64,000 nucleotides of DNA from CALODL01 sp942492115. GTDB lineage: Bacteria > Planctomycetota > Phycisphaerae > UBA1845 > CAIVHJ01. The position numbers and the translations under genes are program-made. The stretch lies in NCBI GenBank assembly GCA_942492115.1, contig CALODL010000022.1:164931-228930 (forward strand). Direction: 5' to 3'. Shown one piece after another: positions 35,361-43,482 of this stretch; position 1 is the first letter of the stretch; each line of letters begins with the position of its first letter. The notes under the pieces are model-generated. The model did not search any database and was not told the DNA's origin. It saw only the letters and a program-made list of their open reading frames with translations.

Positions 35361-38309
35361 CTATTGATTGTCGGGCAACCGAGAACGCCACGCGCGCGCT
35401 GTGGCGTCATGACCCTGGTCGGGGTGAGCGGTGTGCCAGGCGTCATACAGGGCAATCAGCTCTTTCTTGATGCGCGTCAAGCGCGGGCTATCTGGGCCGA
35501 ACGCATTGACCATGATGTCGTAGGCAGCGAGAAAACGTTCCTCGGCCTCGGCGAAGCGTTTCATCGCCAGGAGGCACTGGCCATGGAACAGCTCGAAGTT
35601 CGATGGCCGCCAATGGTCCGCGGGATACGCGGCCCGTGCTTTTGGCATGTACGTCGCGAACATCGCTGCTGCCTTGTCGAGGTCACCCCTTGCCGCGGTC
35701 GTGCGGGCCAGGTGGATGGTGGTCTTCAATGTCACCTGATGATCATCCCCATGCACGCGTCGGTGCGTATCCAGGGCCAGTTCAATGAGTGGGTAGGCAG
35801 CATCGTATTCTCCCAGTTCATGAAGAACGAATGCGAGGTTGTCGCGGTAGTCGGCCACCAGCACGTGATCGTCACCCAGGGCCTGGATCGCCAGCGCCAG
35901 TGATTCACGACTCACCACTTCCGATTGTTTCCAGTCGCCGCGGGCTCCGTACAGCGTGGCCATGCGATCCAGTGCCCGGGCCAAATCGGCGTCATTGTTG
36001 CGGTCGTGGTAAATGGCCAGTGCTTCCTCGAGTGGCGGCTGGGCCGCGTCATAGCGCCCCTGGCGGATGTACATCAGGCCCAGGGCATTCAATGAGTTGG
36101 CTACTTCGATGTGATTGTTGCCCAGCAAATGGCGAAACATCGCCAGGGCTTCACGAATGAGCTGCTCGGATTCATCCAGCCTGCCGAGTTCCTCGAGCAG
36201 AATAGAGAGGTTGTGCAGGTTGTAGGCGATGTGCTCATGCTCATCCCCGAACAAACGTCGACGCATACTCAGGGCTTCGCGGTACAGAGGCTCTGCGGCC
36301 TGGGGGTTGCCTCGTTCGGCCAGCACCGTGGCCAGATCATCCAGGCTGTCGGCCATATCTCGATGATCGCCGGTGATCACGCGGCGGCGCATGGCCAGCG
36401 TCTTGCGGTACAGATCCTCGGCTTGCTCAAAATCACCCGTCATCATGAGCAGGCCCGCCAGGTTCGACATGCTGCTGGCGACCTGGAGGTGGTCATTGCC
36501 GTGGACGCGCTGCCGTATGGCCAGGGCGTCGCGGTACATTTTTTCCGCCGTGTCGTACTCGCCCAGAAAATCATGGGCCAGGGCAAGATTATTGAGACTG
36601 CTGGCGGCGGCCTCACTCGGGCCGTCCAGCTGTGCTCGCCGAGTGTCGTACGCGGACTGGTGCAGGGCCGCAGCGCGCTCATACAGCCCAAGTGCAAAGA
36701 AGTTCATTCCGACGGCGTCCTGGAGTGCTGCACGCGTCAGGGGTTGATCGTCGAAGTCCTGTTCGATCGTGTCGATGGCCCGATCCAAAATCTCATCGGC
36801 CAGGACATTGAGGGCCACTTCCGACGGGTTGACCCGGGCCACCAACTGATCGAACGAAGCCACCGCTTTATTGAGTTCATCCGGGTTCGTGTTGGCCCGA
36901 CTCAGCCCATCTGCCAGTTCCTTTCGCAGATGCGCGATGGTCGTCTGGCCCATGCGCGCGATTTTGATGTTGGAGATCATCGAGCGCTGAAAATCAGTGA
37001 CCCGGGCCAGCTCTTGTGATTTTTGTTGCTCCCCGGCGCGGGCCGTCTCCGCTTGGAAGTAGGAGTACGTGCTGGTGATCAAACCGATGATCAGCGCGGC
37101 CAAAGCGATGCCGGTACCCGCAGCCAGTGCCCGGTGTCGTCGGGCCAGTTTTTGAAGCTGATACAACACGGTGGGCGGACGCGCCAGGATGGGCTCGTCC
37201 CGCAGATGTCGACGGATGTCTTCGGCCAGGCCGGCGGCCGACTCGTAGCGCCGCTCTTTGTCCTTGGCCAGGGCCTTGCCGATAATGGTCTCGACATCGC
37301 CGCGAAACATGCTGTCGATGGCGCTGGCCTGTTGTGGTTCTTCTTCGCGAATGATCCGTGCCGCTTCGTGGATGACCTGGTTCTTGAGGTCATAGGGCAT
37401 GTGCCCGGTCATCAGTTCATAGGCGATGACACCCAGGGCATACACATCACTGCGGGTGTCCAGCTGATCGGGGTCCGCGGCGACCTGTTCGGGGGACATG
37501 TATTGCAATGTGCCGATGAGCTGTCCGACGTCGGTGTTCATGGTGACGTGCAGGTCGGCATCCGTGGCCCGAGCCACGCCGAAGTCCAGGATCCTGGGCT
37601 GGCCCGATTCGTCGACGAGGATGTTGCCCGGTTTGAGGTCACGATGGATGACGCCCTTCTGGTGGGCGTGGTGTACCGCGTCGCAGATGTGGGCCAGCAG
37701 GTTCAAACGCTCACGAGGCGTGACGTTTTTTCCTGTGATGTAGGTTCGCAGATCGACGCCGCGGACATACTCCATGGCGAAATAGGGTACCTGGCCCAGG
37801 TCGGTATCGGCCGTGCCCGCCTGGTAGACCTGGGCGATGCCCGGATGCTGCAGGCGACCGAGGACTTGCGACTCCAACGCAAACCGCTTGAGCATTTCGG
37901 CCGACGCCACGCCTGGACGAATGACCTTGAGCGCCACGGTGCGTTTTGGATTGTCCTGCTCGGCTTCATAGACCGTGCCCATGCCGCCTTCGCCGATGAT
38001 GCCTCGGATGGCAAATGGACCGATGCGCTCGGGCAGAGGCACGGTGCGGTCGGACACGTTCGGGTGAAGGGCGACGGTCTGTGGTGTGTCCGCATCGATG
38101 AGCCGCCGCTGATCGTCGATGCGTCTATCCGAGACCAATGAATGTTCAGCCATGGTGTCGTCGGCGACGGACAACAGGGCCTCCAATTCACGGCGCAGGT
38201 CTACATCATCTCCACAGTGCTCGGTGATCAGCTGTTCACGTTCGTCTGGCGGGAGGGGCAGGGCCAGCCTGAAGAGTTGACGCAATTTGTGGTACTGCGG
38301 CGTGTTCAT
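35361..38309 (-). CDS. Membrane Ser/Thr protein kinase with TPR sensor domain
   Basis: A 982-aa kinase. The glycine loop is GEGGMGTVYE (106-115), the VALK lysine 128, HRDLKPGN 222-229 and DFGVA 242-246. The APE-like loop is YMSPEQ. A transmembrane helix lies at about 395-418 (GIALAALIIGLITSTYSYF). Residues ~520-930 are TPR units with the recurring pattern AEKMYRDALAIRQRVHG / AEDLYRKTLAMRRRV. It is transcribed 32 bp behind the ECF sigma gene, forming the second sigma-kinase module in this window. No ribosome site is visible before ATG 38309. Confidence 0.93.
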   Translation of the reverse strand: MNTPQYHKLRQLFRLALPLPPDEREQLITEHCGDDVDLRRELEALLSVADDTMAEHSLVSDRRIDDQRRLIDADTPQTVALHPNVSDRTVPLPERIGPFAIRGIIGEGGMGTVYEAEQDNPKRTVALKVIRPGVASAEMLKRFALESQVLGRLQHPGIAQVYQAGTADTDLGQVPYFAMEYVRGVDLRTYITGKNVTPRERLNLLAHICDAVHHAHQKGVIHRDLKPGNILVDESGQPRILDFGVARATDADLHVTMNTDVGQLIGTLQYMSPEQVAADPDQLDTRSDVYALGVIAYELMTGHMPYDLKNQVIHEAARIIREEEPQQASAIDSMFRGDVETIIGKALAKDKERRYESAAGLAEDIRRHLRDEPILARPPTVLYQLQKLARRHRALAAGTGIALAALIIGLITSTYSYFQAETARAGEQQKSQELARVTDFQRSMISNIKIARMGQTTIAHLRKELADGLSRANTNPDELNKAVASFDQLVARVNPSEVALNVLADEILDRAIDTIEQDFDDQPLTRAALQDAVGMNFFALGLYERAAALHQSAYDTRRAQLDGPSEAAASSLNNLALAHDFLGEYDTAEKMYRDALAIRQRVHGNDHLQVASSMSNLAGLLMMTGDFEQAEDLYRKTLAMRRRVITGDHRDMADSLDDLATVLAERGNPQAAEPLYREALSMRRRLFGDEHEHIAYNLHNLSILLEELGRLDESEQLIREALAMFRHLLGNNHIEVANSLNALGLMYIRQGRYDAAQPPLEEALAIYHDRNNDADLARALDRMATLYGARGDWKQSEVVSRESLALAIQALGDDHVLVADYRDNLAFVLHELGEYDAAYPLIELALDTHRRVHGDDHQVTLKTTIHLARTTAARGDLDKAAAMFATYMPKARAAYPADHWRPSNFELFHGQCLLAMKRFAEAEERFLAAYDIMVNAFGPDSPRLTRIKKELIALYDAWHTAHPDQGHDATARAWRSRLPDNQ

Positions 38310-38340
38310 CAGCGTGACAACGCATGATACAGGTCGGGGA

Positions 38341-38931
38341 TCAACTGCGCGGGTCCTCTTGCCGCAGTTGCCTCCGTAACCAGATCCGTGCGAACGTCCA
38401 GTCCTCTTCGGCGGTCCGCTTGGACACGCCCAGTTCGTCCGCGATTTCCTGCATGGTCATCGAGCCGAGCAGCCGCATTTCCACGACGCGCAGGTGCCGC
38501 TCATAGAGATTGCCGAGTTCAGTGAGAGCCTGGTCCAAAGCGACGAGCTCGTGTTCGTTGCCGGTATCGACTGGCTGGGCGGGGACTGCGTTGTCGTGCA
38601 GCATGACCGTCTGCACGTCTCCGCCGCGCTTCTGACGCAGGGCAGCGCGGGCCCGGTCCGTCAGCACCTGGCGCATGGCCCGTGCGGCCACGGCCATGAA
38701 ATGACGTCGCGATTCGAGCCGATCGACGTGCCCGGCCATCTTGAGCCACGCTTCGTGGACCAGGGCAGTCGGCTGCAGGGTGTGCGGTCCGCGCTGCGCC
38801 GCATGAATCGCCGCGGCCAGTCCGCGGAGTTCGTGATAGACCATGTCCAGCAGTTGCCCGTCAGCGCTTCCATCACCGTCGCGAATCCGGTTCAACAATG
38901 TCGTGACCTGGGTCTGAAGAGCTGCATCCAC
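38341..38931 (-). CDS. ECF-type sigma factor (TIGR02999-like)
   Basis: A 196-aa sigma factor of the same subfamily as that at 673. The GTG start at 38931 has AGAGGA 7 nt upstream. The region-2 signature is HTLQPTALVHEAWLKM and MAVAARAMRQVLTDRARAALR. Region 4 is LGSMTMQEIADELGVSKRTAEEDW. The kinase gene follows in the same direction, so sigma and kinase are again paired; here they are separated by 31 bp rather than overlapping. Confidence 0.93.
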   Translation of the reverse strand: MDAALQTQVTTLLNRIRDGDGSADGQLLDMVYHELRGLAAAIHAAQRGPHTLQPTALVHEAWLKMAGHVDRLESRRHFMAVAARAMRQVLTDRARAALRQKRGGDVQTVMLHDNAVPAQPVDTGNEHELVALDQALTELGNLYERHLRVVEMRLLGSMTMQEIADELGVSKRTAEEDWTFARIWLRRQLRQEDPRS

Positions 38932-39165
38932 GGCCGTATCCTCTTGTCTGACATGATATACGACGTGAGGTCGAAGCAGAAGCCGTTGCTGCCGATTCTC
39001 TGAGATTACCCAATTCCTGCGGACTATCCGGGAAATGACGTCACTCCCCCATCAAGGACGGTGCCGGGTGGCATCGTCAGCTTTGTGAGTCGCTCAGCCG
39101 TGGTATCGGAGGCAGCGGCACGTTACGGGCTCAGGTCGAGCCACTCGCGAAAGGAATACGTTGTG

Positions 39166-41094
39166 ATGAGGAACATCGGAATGACGAGAATCGGAACGGT
39201 TACTGTGGCACTCATGGCCGTGACCACAGCGACAATAGCTGGCGTTCCCGGAAACACGATCACGTACCAGGGGCTTCTGAAGGACAATGGGGCCCATTTC
39301 GACGGTCCTGCCAACCTGGAGTTCAGACTGTTCGACGATGAACTCGCCGGCAGCCAGATCGGCTCGACGGTGATGGCAACTGAAACGGTGACTGACGGTC
39401 TGTTCGCCGCCGATCTCGACTTCGGCGTGACGCCCTACGCGGGCACCGATCCGCTGTGGCTGGAAGTCACGGTTGAAGGGCAGGTACTCGCCCGCCAGGA
39501 AATCACGCCGGCGCCATTTTCGATGGCAACCCGTGGGATCGATGTGGACGCGAACGGGAGGGTTAGTATCGATACGGCTCCGACAGCAAACAGGTTGACC
39601 GTTGGCGGTGTTAATCCGATTCCAGAACCCCAACCTGGGGCCCTCAATGGATCAACGAACATTTCTGCCATGGCACTCGATGCAGTGATCGAGGTCGTGG
39701 GTGCGCAAGCCGGTAGCATCTCGGCAGGATTCGGACTTAAAGAACTGGCTATGGACGGCTCACACTTAAGCACGTGGAGCCTTGTACGCGAGACTGGTGT
39801 CAACGGTGCCCTGGTGATCCAGAATGGAACGGATCCCAATCCGTTTGGCAATACGGAGCGAATGCGAATCACTGCGACTGGCGACGTGGGCATTGGCGCA
39901 ACAATGCCCGCGAGCGAACTGGATGTCGCGGGGACCGTGACCGCCACTGCCTTTGTCGGCGACGGTTCGGGCCTGACCGGCCTGCCGACGGGCTCCAGCG
40001 TGTGGGCAGAGGATGGGGCTGATATCAGCTATGAGACAGGCAACGTCGGCATCGGTACGACAACGCCGCAGGCGCCGCTTGATGTTCTGGGGCAGCTGAG
40101 GTTTGATCAAGTCGGCAATTCTCGCGGCATGTATCACAATGTGACGGGGAATCATTTCCAATTCACCTCGAACAACACGACCGAGATGGCCGGTGTCAAT
40201 TTCCTGAGGATGAAGGTTGGCGGCGTCGACAAAGGCAAGGTCTCTGCGTCACAGTTCGAAATCACTAACGACCTGATTTGCGATGCCAACGTAGGTATTG
40301 GTACCACCACGCCGACCACCGAGCTGGACGTTGTGGGGACCGTGACCGCCACTGCCTTCGTCGGCGACGGTTCGGGCCTGACGGGCTTGCCGGTCTCCAG
40401 CGTGTGGGCAGAGGATGGGGCTGATATCAGCTATGAGACGGGCAACGTCGGTATCGGGACGGATGCCCCGGAATCAAAACTTCACCTCCATGACGGATCC
40501 CTGTGGATCAGTGGCGGGCATGGTGGCAACCTGCCAGCCAGTGCCGGTAAGGGCCTGCGCATTTTCCAGGAGGCTTCCCTGGAAATGCCTGTCATTCAGG
40601 GAATCGATTACTCGACATTGGCCGGCGTGGATGTGCTTCTTCAACCCGACGGTGGAAGCGTAGGGATTGGTACCGTCGCGCCGGGCTTCATGCTGCATGT
40701 TAACGGCAGCGCCGGCAAACCGGGCGGGGGTTCATGGTCGGTCGCCTCGGATGTCAGGCTGAAGAAGAACATTGCTGATGTGGACGGTGCCCTCGATACG
40801 CTCCTGGCGCTGCGTGGCGTGACCTTCGAGTACCACGACCCCGCTGCAATCAACGAACTCGCCGGTGTGCGCACAGGGTTCGTCGCCCAGGAAGTCGAGG
40901 CGGTCATCCCCGATTGGGTTGCTGAAGCACAGGACGGCTACAAGCGCGTCACAATTCGTGGATTCGAAGCACTGGCCGTTGAGGCGTTCCGTGAACTAGC
41001 CGCGGAGAACGACGCGCTCCGTGACGAGGTCTCGTCGTTGAATGATCGCCTGGCACGCCTCGAGCGCCTGTTGAGCGCCTCGGGTGGCAAGTAG
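39166..41094 (+). CDS. Secreted fibre-like protein with S74 self-cleaving domain
   Basis: A 642-aa protein. ATG 39166 follows AAGGAA and opens a signal peptide (VALMAVTTATIAGV). A beta-sandwich N-terminal domain (~25-125, ITYQGLLKDNGAHFDGPANL) is followed by repeat-rich shaft segments. The unit AFVGDGSGLTGLP...SSVWAEDGADISYETGNVGIG occurs twice (coding ~39950-40055 and ~40355-40455). The C-terminus is the intramolecular chaperone of endosialidase (peptidase S74): SDVRLKKNI with the Ser-Lys dyad and FVAQEVEAVIPDWV. A coiled coil (ENDALRDEVSSLNDRLARLERL) ends it. S74 domains trimerise a fibre and then cut themselves off. No phage genes are nearby. Confidence 0.9.
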   Translation: MRNIGMTRIGTVTVALMAVTTATIAGVPGNTITYQGLLKDNGAHFDGPANLEFRLFDDELAGSQIGSTVMATETVTDGLFAADLDFGVTPYAGTDPLWLEVTVEGQVLARQEITPAPFSMATRGIDVDANGRVSIDTAPTANRLTVGGVNPIPEPQPGALNGSTNISAMALDAVIEVVGAQAGSISAGFGLKELAMDGSHLSTWSLVRETGVNGALVIQNGTDPNPFGNTERMRITATGDVGIGATMPASELDVAGTVTATAFVGDGSGLTGLPTGSSVWAEDGADISYETGNVGIGTTTPQAPLDVLGQLRFDQVGNSRGMYHNVTGNHFQFTSNNTTEMAGVNFLRMKVGGVDKGKVSASQFEITNDLICDANVGIGTTTPTTELDVVGTVTATAFVGDGSGLTGLPVSSVWAEDGADISYETGNVGIGTDAPESKLHLHDGSLWISGGHGGNLPASAGKGLRIFQEASLEMPVIQGIDYSTLAGVDVLLQPDGGSVGIGTVAPGFMLHVNGSAGKPGGGSWSVASDVRLKKNIADVDGALDTLLALRGVTFEYHDPAAINELAGVRTGFVAQEVEAVIPDWVAEAQDGYKRVTIRGFEALAVEAFRELAAENDALRDEVSSLNDRLARLERLLSASGGK

Positions 41095-41124
41095 CACGAA
41101 CCCTTACTCATGGAGAAGAGAACC

Positions 41125-42285
41125 ATGCCTATCAACATAACTAACTCAGTCATTCTGGGCTTCATGACCACGGCGGCGGCATTCGCGTCTCCTCCGAACC
41201 TGAGTATCGATTGGTACACCATCGATGGTGGAGGCGGTAAGAGCACCGGCGGGACCTACGAATTGTACGGAACGGTGGGTCAACCTGATGTTGGAAACGC
41301 CACAGGCGGCAACATCGAACTGGCAAGCGGTTTCTGGCAGACCGCTGGTCCAGGTGTGACACCGTGCACGACCCACGGCGATTGTGCCGACCTCGACGGC
41401 AACGATATCCGCGATAATAACTGCACGTTCTGGGCCTGTGAGGCCGGGGCGTGTGTAGCGACCGACATCGTGTTCGCCGACATGGGCGGCCAGTTCGGGC
41501 TATGTCCCGTCGACGGTACTGCCGACGGCAATGATCGTTTTCATGCCCTCAACTGCTTCGCCAACACCGACCCCAACGGGGGCCCGGGTGATGCATACAC
41601 GTGCGAAGTGGCTGCACCGACAGCATTCAATGTCGATGCGGGCGGTTCATTCGGAAGCTGTGCACCCGACGGTGTATGCGATGGCAACGATGCCTTCGCG
41701 GCATTGAATGCCTTCGGTGGATCATCGAGCTGCAGTTGCCCGCTGGACGGCGCGCCGGCGCCGCTTGGCCCGCTCGGGTCCGACGTCGTTGAGCAAGTTG
41801 CGCTTCGGCTGCAGAGTGACACGAAGCGCGTTGAGGCAGGTCAGCTGTTCACGGTGGATGTGCGACTCGATAGCCCTGTCCACGACCTGCGCGGTTACCA
41901 GTTGCACGCGACGACGCTCGGTGGTGATCGCGGAGCGTTGGAATTGATCGACATCGCGATCGACGATGCCCGTCCGAGCGTCAAGGCATCGGCCGCGGCG
42001 CACGTGTTCAGTGGCCTGGGTTACTGGGATGCCTACAACCTGGCCACACGCCAGGTGGTCGTCGGCCTCGACGACGAAGGTGTACCGGGCGCGCGCGGTG
42101 ACTACCTGGCCACGCTGACGTTCAAGGCCTCACCCAAGGCGGCCGGCACATTCGTGATCGACCTGCTGACCGATTCCACGGACGCAGCGCAGCGGAGCTT
42201 CCTGTTCCCGACACCGGCCTACGGACGCATCGATTTCATCGAGACGGTCCCGGCGACCATCATGGTGAGCCCATCGACCCGATGA
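41125..42285 (+). CDS. Secreted protein with double EF-hand (dockerin-like) and cohesin-like C-terminal module
   Basis: A 386-aa exported protein. ATG 41125, after GGAGAAGAG, is preferred over 41110. The signal peptide is followed by a short domain (SIDWYTIDGGGGKSTGGTYE...ASGFWQTA). Then comes a Cys-rich stretch and two calcium-loop units, GTADGNDRFHALNCFANTD and DGVCDGNDAFAALNAFGG. The C-terminal ~150 residues (VDVRLDSPVHDLRGYQLHA, AGTFVIDLLTDS) look cohesin-like. The same module, from Cys-rich stretch to C-terminus, ends the protein at 60579. A terminator-like hairpin follows at 42307-42341. Confidence 0.82.
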   Translation: MPINITNSVILGFMTTAAAFASPPNLSIDWYTIDGGGGKSTGGTYELYGTVGQPDVGNATGGNIELASGFWQTAGPGVTPCTTHGDCADLDGNDIRDNNCTFWACEAGACVATDIVFADMGGQFGLCPVDGTADGNDRFHALNCFANTDPNGGPGDAYTCEVAAPTAFNVDAGGSFGSCAPDGVCDGNDAFAALNAFGGSSSCSCPLDGAPAPLGPLGSDVVEQVALRLQSDTKRVEAGQLFTVDVRLDSPVHDLRGYQLHATTLGGDRGALELIDIAIDDARPSVKASAAAHVFSGLGYWDAYNLATRQVVVGLDDEGVPGARGDYLATLTFKASPKAAGTFVIDLLTDSTDAAQRSFLFPTPAYGRIDFIETVPATIMVSPSTR

Positions 42286-42306
42286 CATCGGGTGACATTC
42301 AAGCCT

Positions 42307-42341
42307 CGTACAAGCCGGCGTCCTCTCCAGGGGCGCCGGCT
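42307..42341. terminator. Hairpin repeat, copy A
   Basis: AGCCGGCG...CGCCGGCT with a CC-TCTCCA-GG inner part, right after the dockerin-like gene. It differs by three bases over the 35 bp from copy B at 43177-43211, exactly 870 bp downstream. It lacks a T tract (TATTCT follows). Confidence 0.7.
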
Positions 42342-42446
42342 ATTCTCATGGGTGGGCGTGCCCACTGGGGCTTAGCGACTTGACCACGCGGCCGGTATGT
42401 GGCGTAATCACGATTAGTTTGCCGAACGGAATACTGCGAGGATTAC

Positions 42447-42959
42447 ATGCTATACGAGGACATATTCAGGTCTTTGCAAGAGCGAGAGATCAAGTACCTG
42501 CTGATCGGCGGTATCGCGGTGAACCTACATGGCTTCTCCAGGGCAACATCTGACCTCGACCTGCTGTTGGCCATGGATGATGCAAATCTGGTGGCTTTCG
42601 TGCAGATACTTGAAGAAGGTGGATGGCAGCCTCGGGTCCCAGTTCCTCTTGCCCGACTTGCGGATCGTGATGCGCGAATAGATTGGATTGAGAACAAAGG
42701 CATGCGAGCCTTCACAGTATTGAATCCATCACGGCCCATGGAAGAGATCGATATCCTGCTCCATTCAGGAATAAACTTCGGCGAGGCGTTCCAGCGGCGT
42801 CAAGTTCTGTCGGCGGAGAACATAGAGATTTCGTTGATGGCGCTGGAAGACTTGATGACTATGAAAGAACAGGCCGGCCGGCCACGGGACTTGATCGACC
42901 TGCAAGCCCTCGAAGAGATTAAGAAGATCCATGGACAAAGAGACAGTTCATCCAGCTGA
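42447..42959 (+). CDS. MNT/AbiEii-type nucleotidyltransferase
   Basis: A 170-aa protein with the minimal nucleotidyltransferase signature: GGIAVNLHG then DLDLLL (Gly loop and Asp pair) and a third acidic strand EEIDILL. GAGG 6 nt before ATG 42447 sets the start. Such enzymes often act as toxin or antitoxin partners by adding nucleotides to tRNA or proteins. A 60-aa gene overlaps its 3' end by 29 bp. The pair is framed by duplicated hairpins, so it could be a toxin-antitoxin-like cassette; that is inference. Confidence 0.82.
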   Translation: MLYEDIFRSLQEREIKYLLIGGIAVNLHGFSRATSDLDLLLAMDDANLVAFVQILEEGGWQPRVPVPLARLADRDARIDWIENKGMRAFTVLNPSRPMEEIDILLHSGINFGEAFQRRQVLSAENIEISLMALEDLMTMKEQAGRPRDLIDLQALEEIKKIHGQRDSSSS

Positions 42960-43113
42960 GGAGCCACTCGACACCGAGAGGATTCGCCGCTTCATGGCAC
43001 TCGCGCCAGGCGAGAAGCTCCAACGCCTCGAAGCCTTGAACGATCTGCTGAGCAAGTTAACTCCCCCTGCGGCGAAGGAGGCATGGAAAGAACTCAGGAG
43101 GCGAGGGTGGTGA
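42931..43113 (+). CDS. Small helical protein overlapping nucleotidyltransferase
   Basis: A 60-aa charged protein (MDKETVHPAEEPLDTERIRRF..., ending AKEAWKELRRRGW). It is too short for a HEPN partner. It overlaps the upstream gene by 29 bp in another frame, which indicates coupled expression. The sequence suggests two or three amphipathic helices. No family is recognised. It is probably the partner or regulator of the nucleotidyltransferase. Confidence 0.6.
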   Translation: MDKETVHPAEEPLDTERIRRFMALAPGEKLQRLEALNDLLSKLTPPAAKEAWKELRRRGW

Positions 43114-43176
43114 AAACGTGAACAAGGTCCTCCCTGTGAGCTCATCGACCTTCTGAAACCGGGCGATAATCAACTT

Positions 43177-43217
43177 CGTGCAAGCCGGCGGCCTCTCCAG
43201 GGGCGCCGGCTCTTTCT
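43177..43217. terminator. Hairpin repeat, copy B (terminator)
   Basis: AGCCGGCG...CGCCGGCT stem followed by TCTTTCTTT, so it can terminate plus-strand transcription. It is a near copy of 42307-42341. It also lies directly behind the decayed kinase end on the minus strand. Confidence 0.75.
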
Positions 43218-43230
43218 TTGGCTTCACGGG

Positions 43231-43428
43231 TTACCCGCCATCCGGTTCGGCTTCGTGCCAGGCGTCATACAGGTCTATAATATGGCCGACGACGCGTGAC
43301 GAGTTCGTGTGTGTCGTTGAGTTGCTCAGTGAGTATACGGTGAGCCTCGTGCAGTGTGGCTTCGGCCTCATCGTAGTGGATGAGTATGTTCCAGTGCTGT
43401 TCCTGATGTATGATGGCCTGCCCTGTGA
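43231..43428 (-). pseudogene. Decayed C-terminus of a kinase-TPR protein
   Basis: Minus strand. One frame reads HYDEAEATLHEAHRILTEQL then NDTHELVTR. After a 1-nt shift at the CGTCGTCGG stretch (~43300) another frame reads VVGHIIDLYDAWHEAEPDGG and stops at 43233-43231. This matches the end of the intact kinase at 35361 (KKELIALYDAWHTAHPDQG), and the DNA GTGCCAGGCGTCATACAGG is identical in both. Everything upstream is lost. The rest of the 43114-43482 gap holds only hairpin copy B. Confidence 0.75.
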
Positions 43429-43482
43429 GATGACAACGCGCTGCTCATTCTTTTCGACTCACGAGGTAGGCTACGGGCATCT

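Noticed and set aside
36111..38141. Plus-strand open frames of 302 and 372 aa
   Set aside because: Antisense to the intact kinase-TPR gene; no signal, motif or ribosome site.
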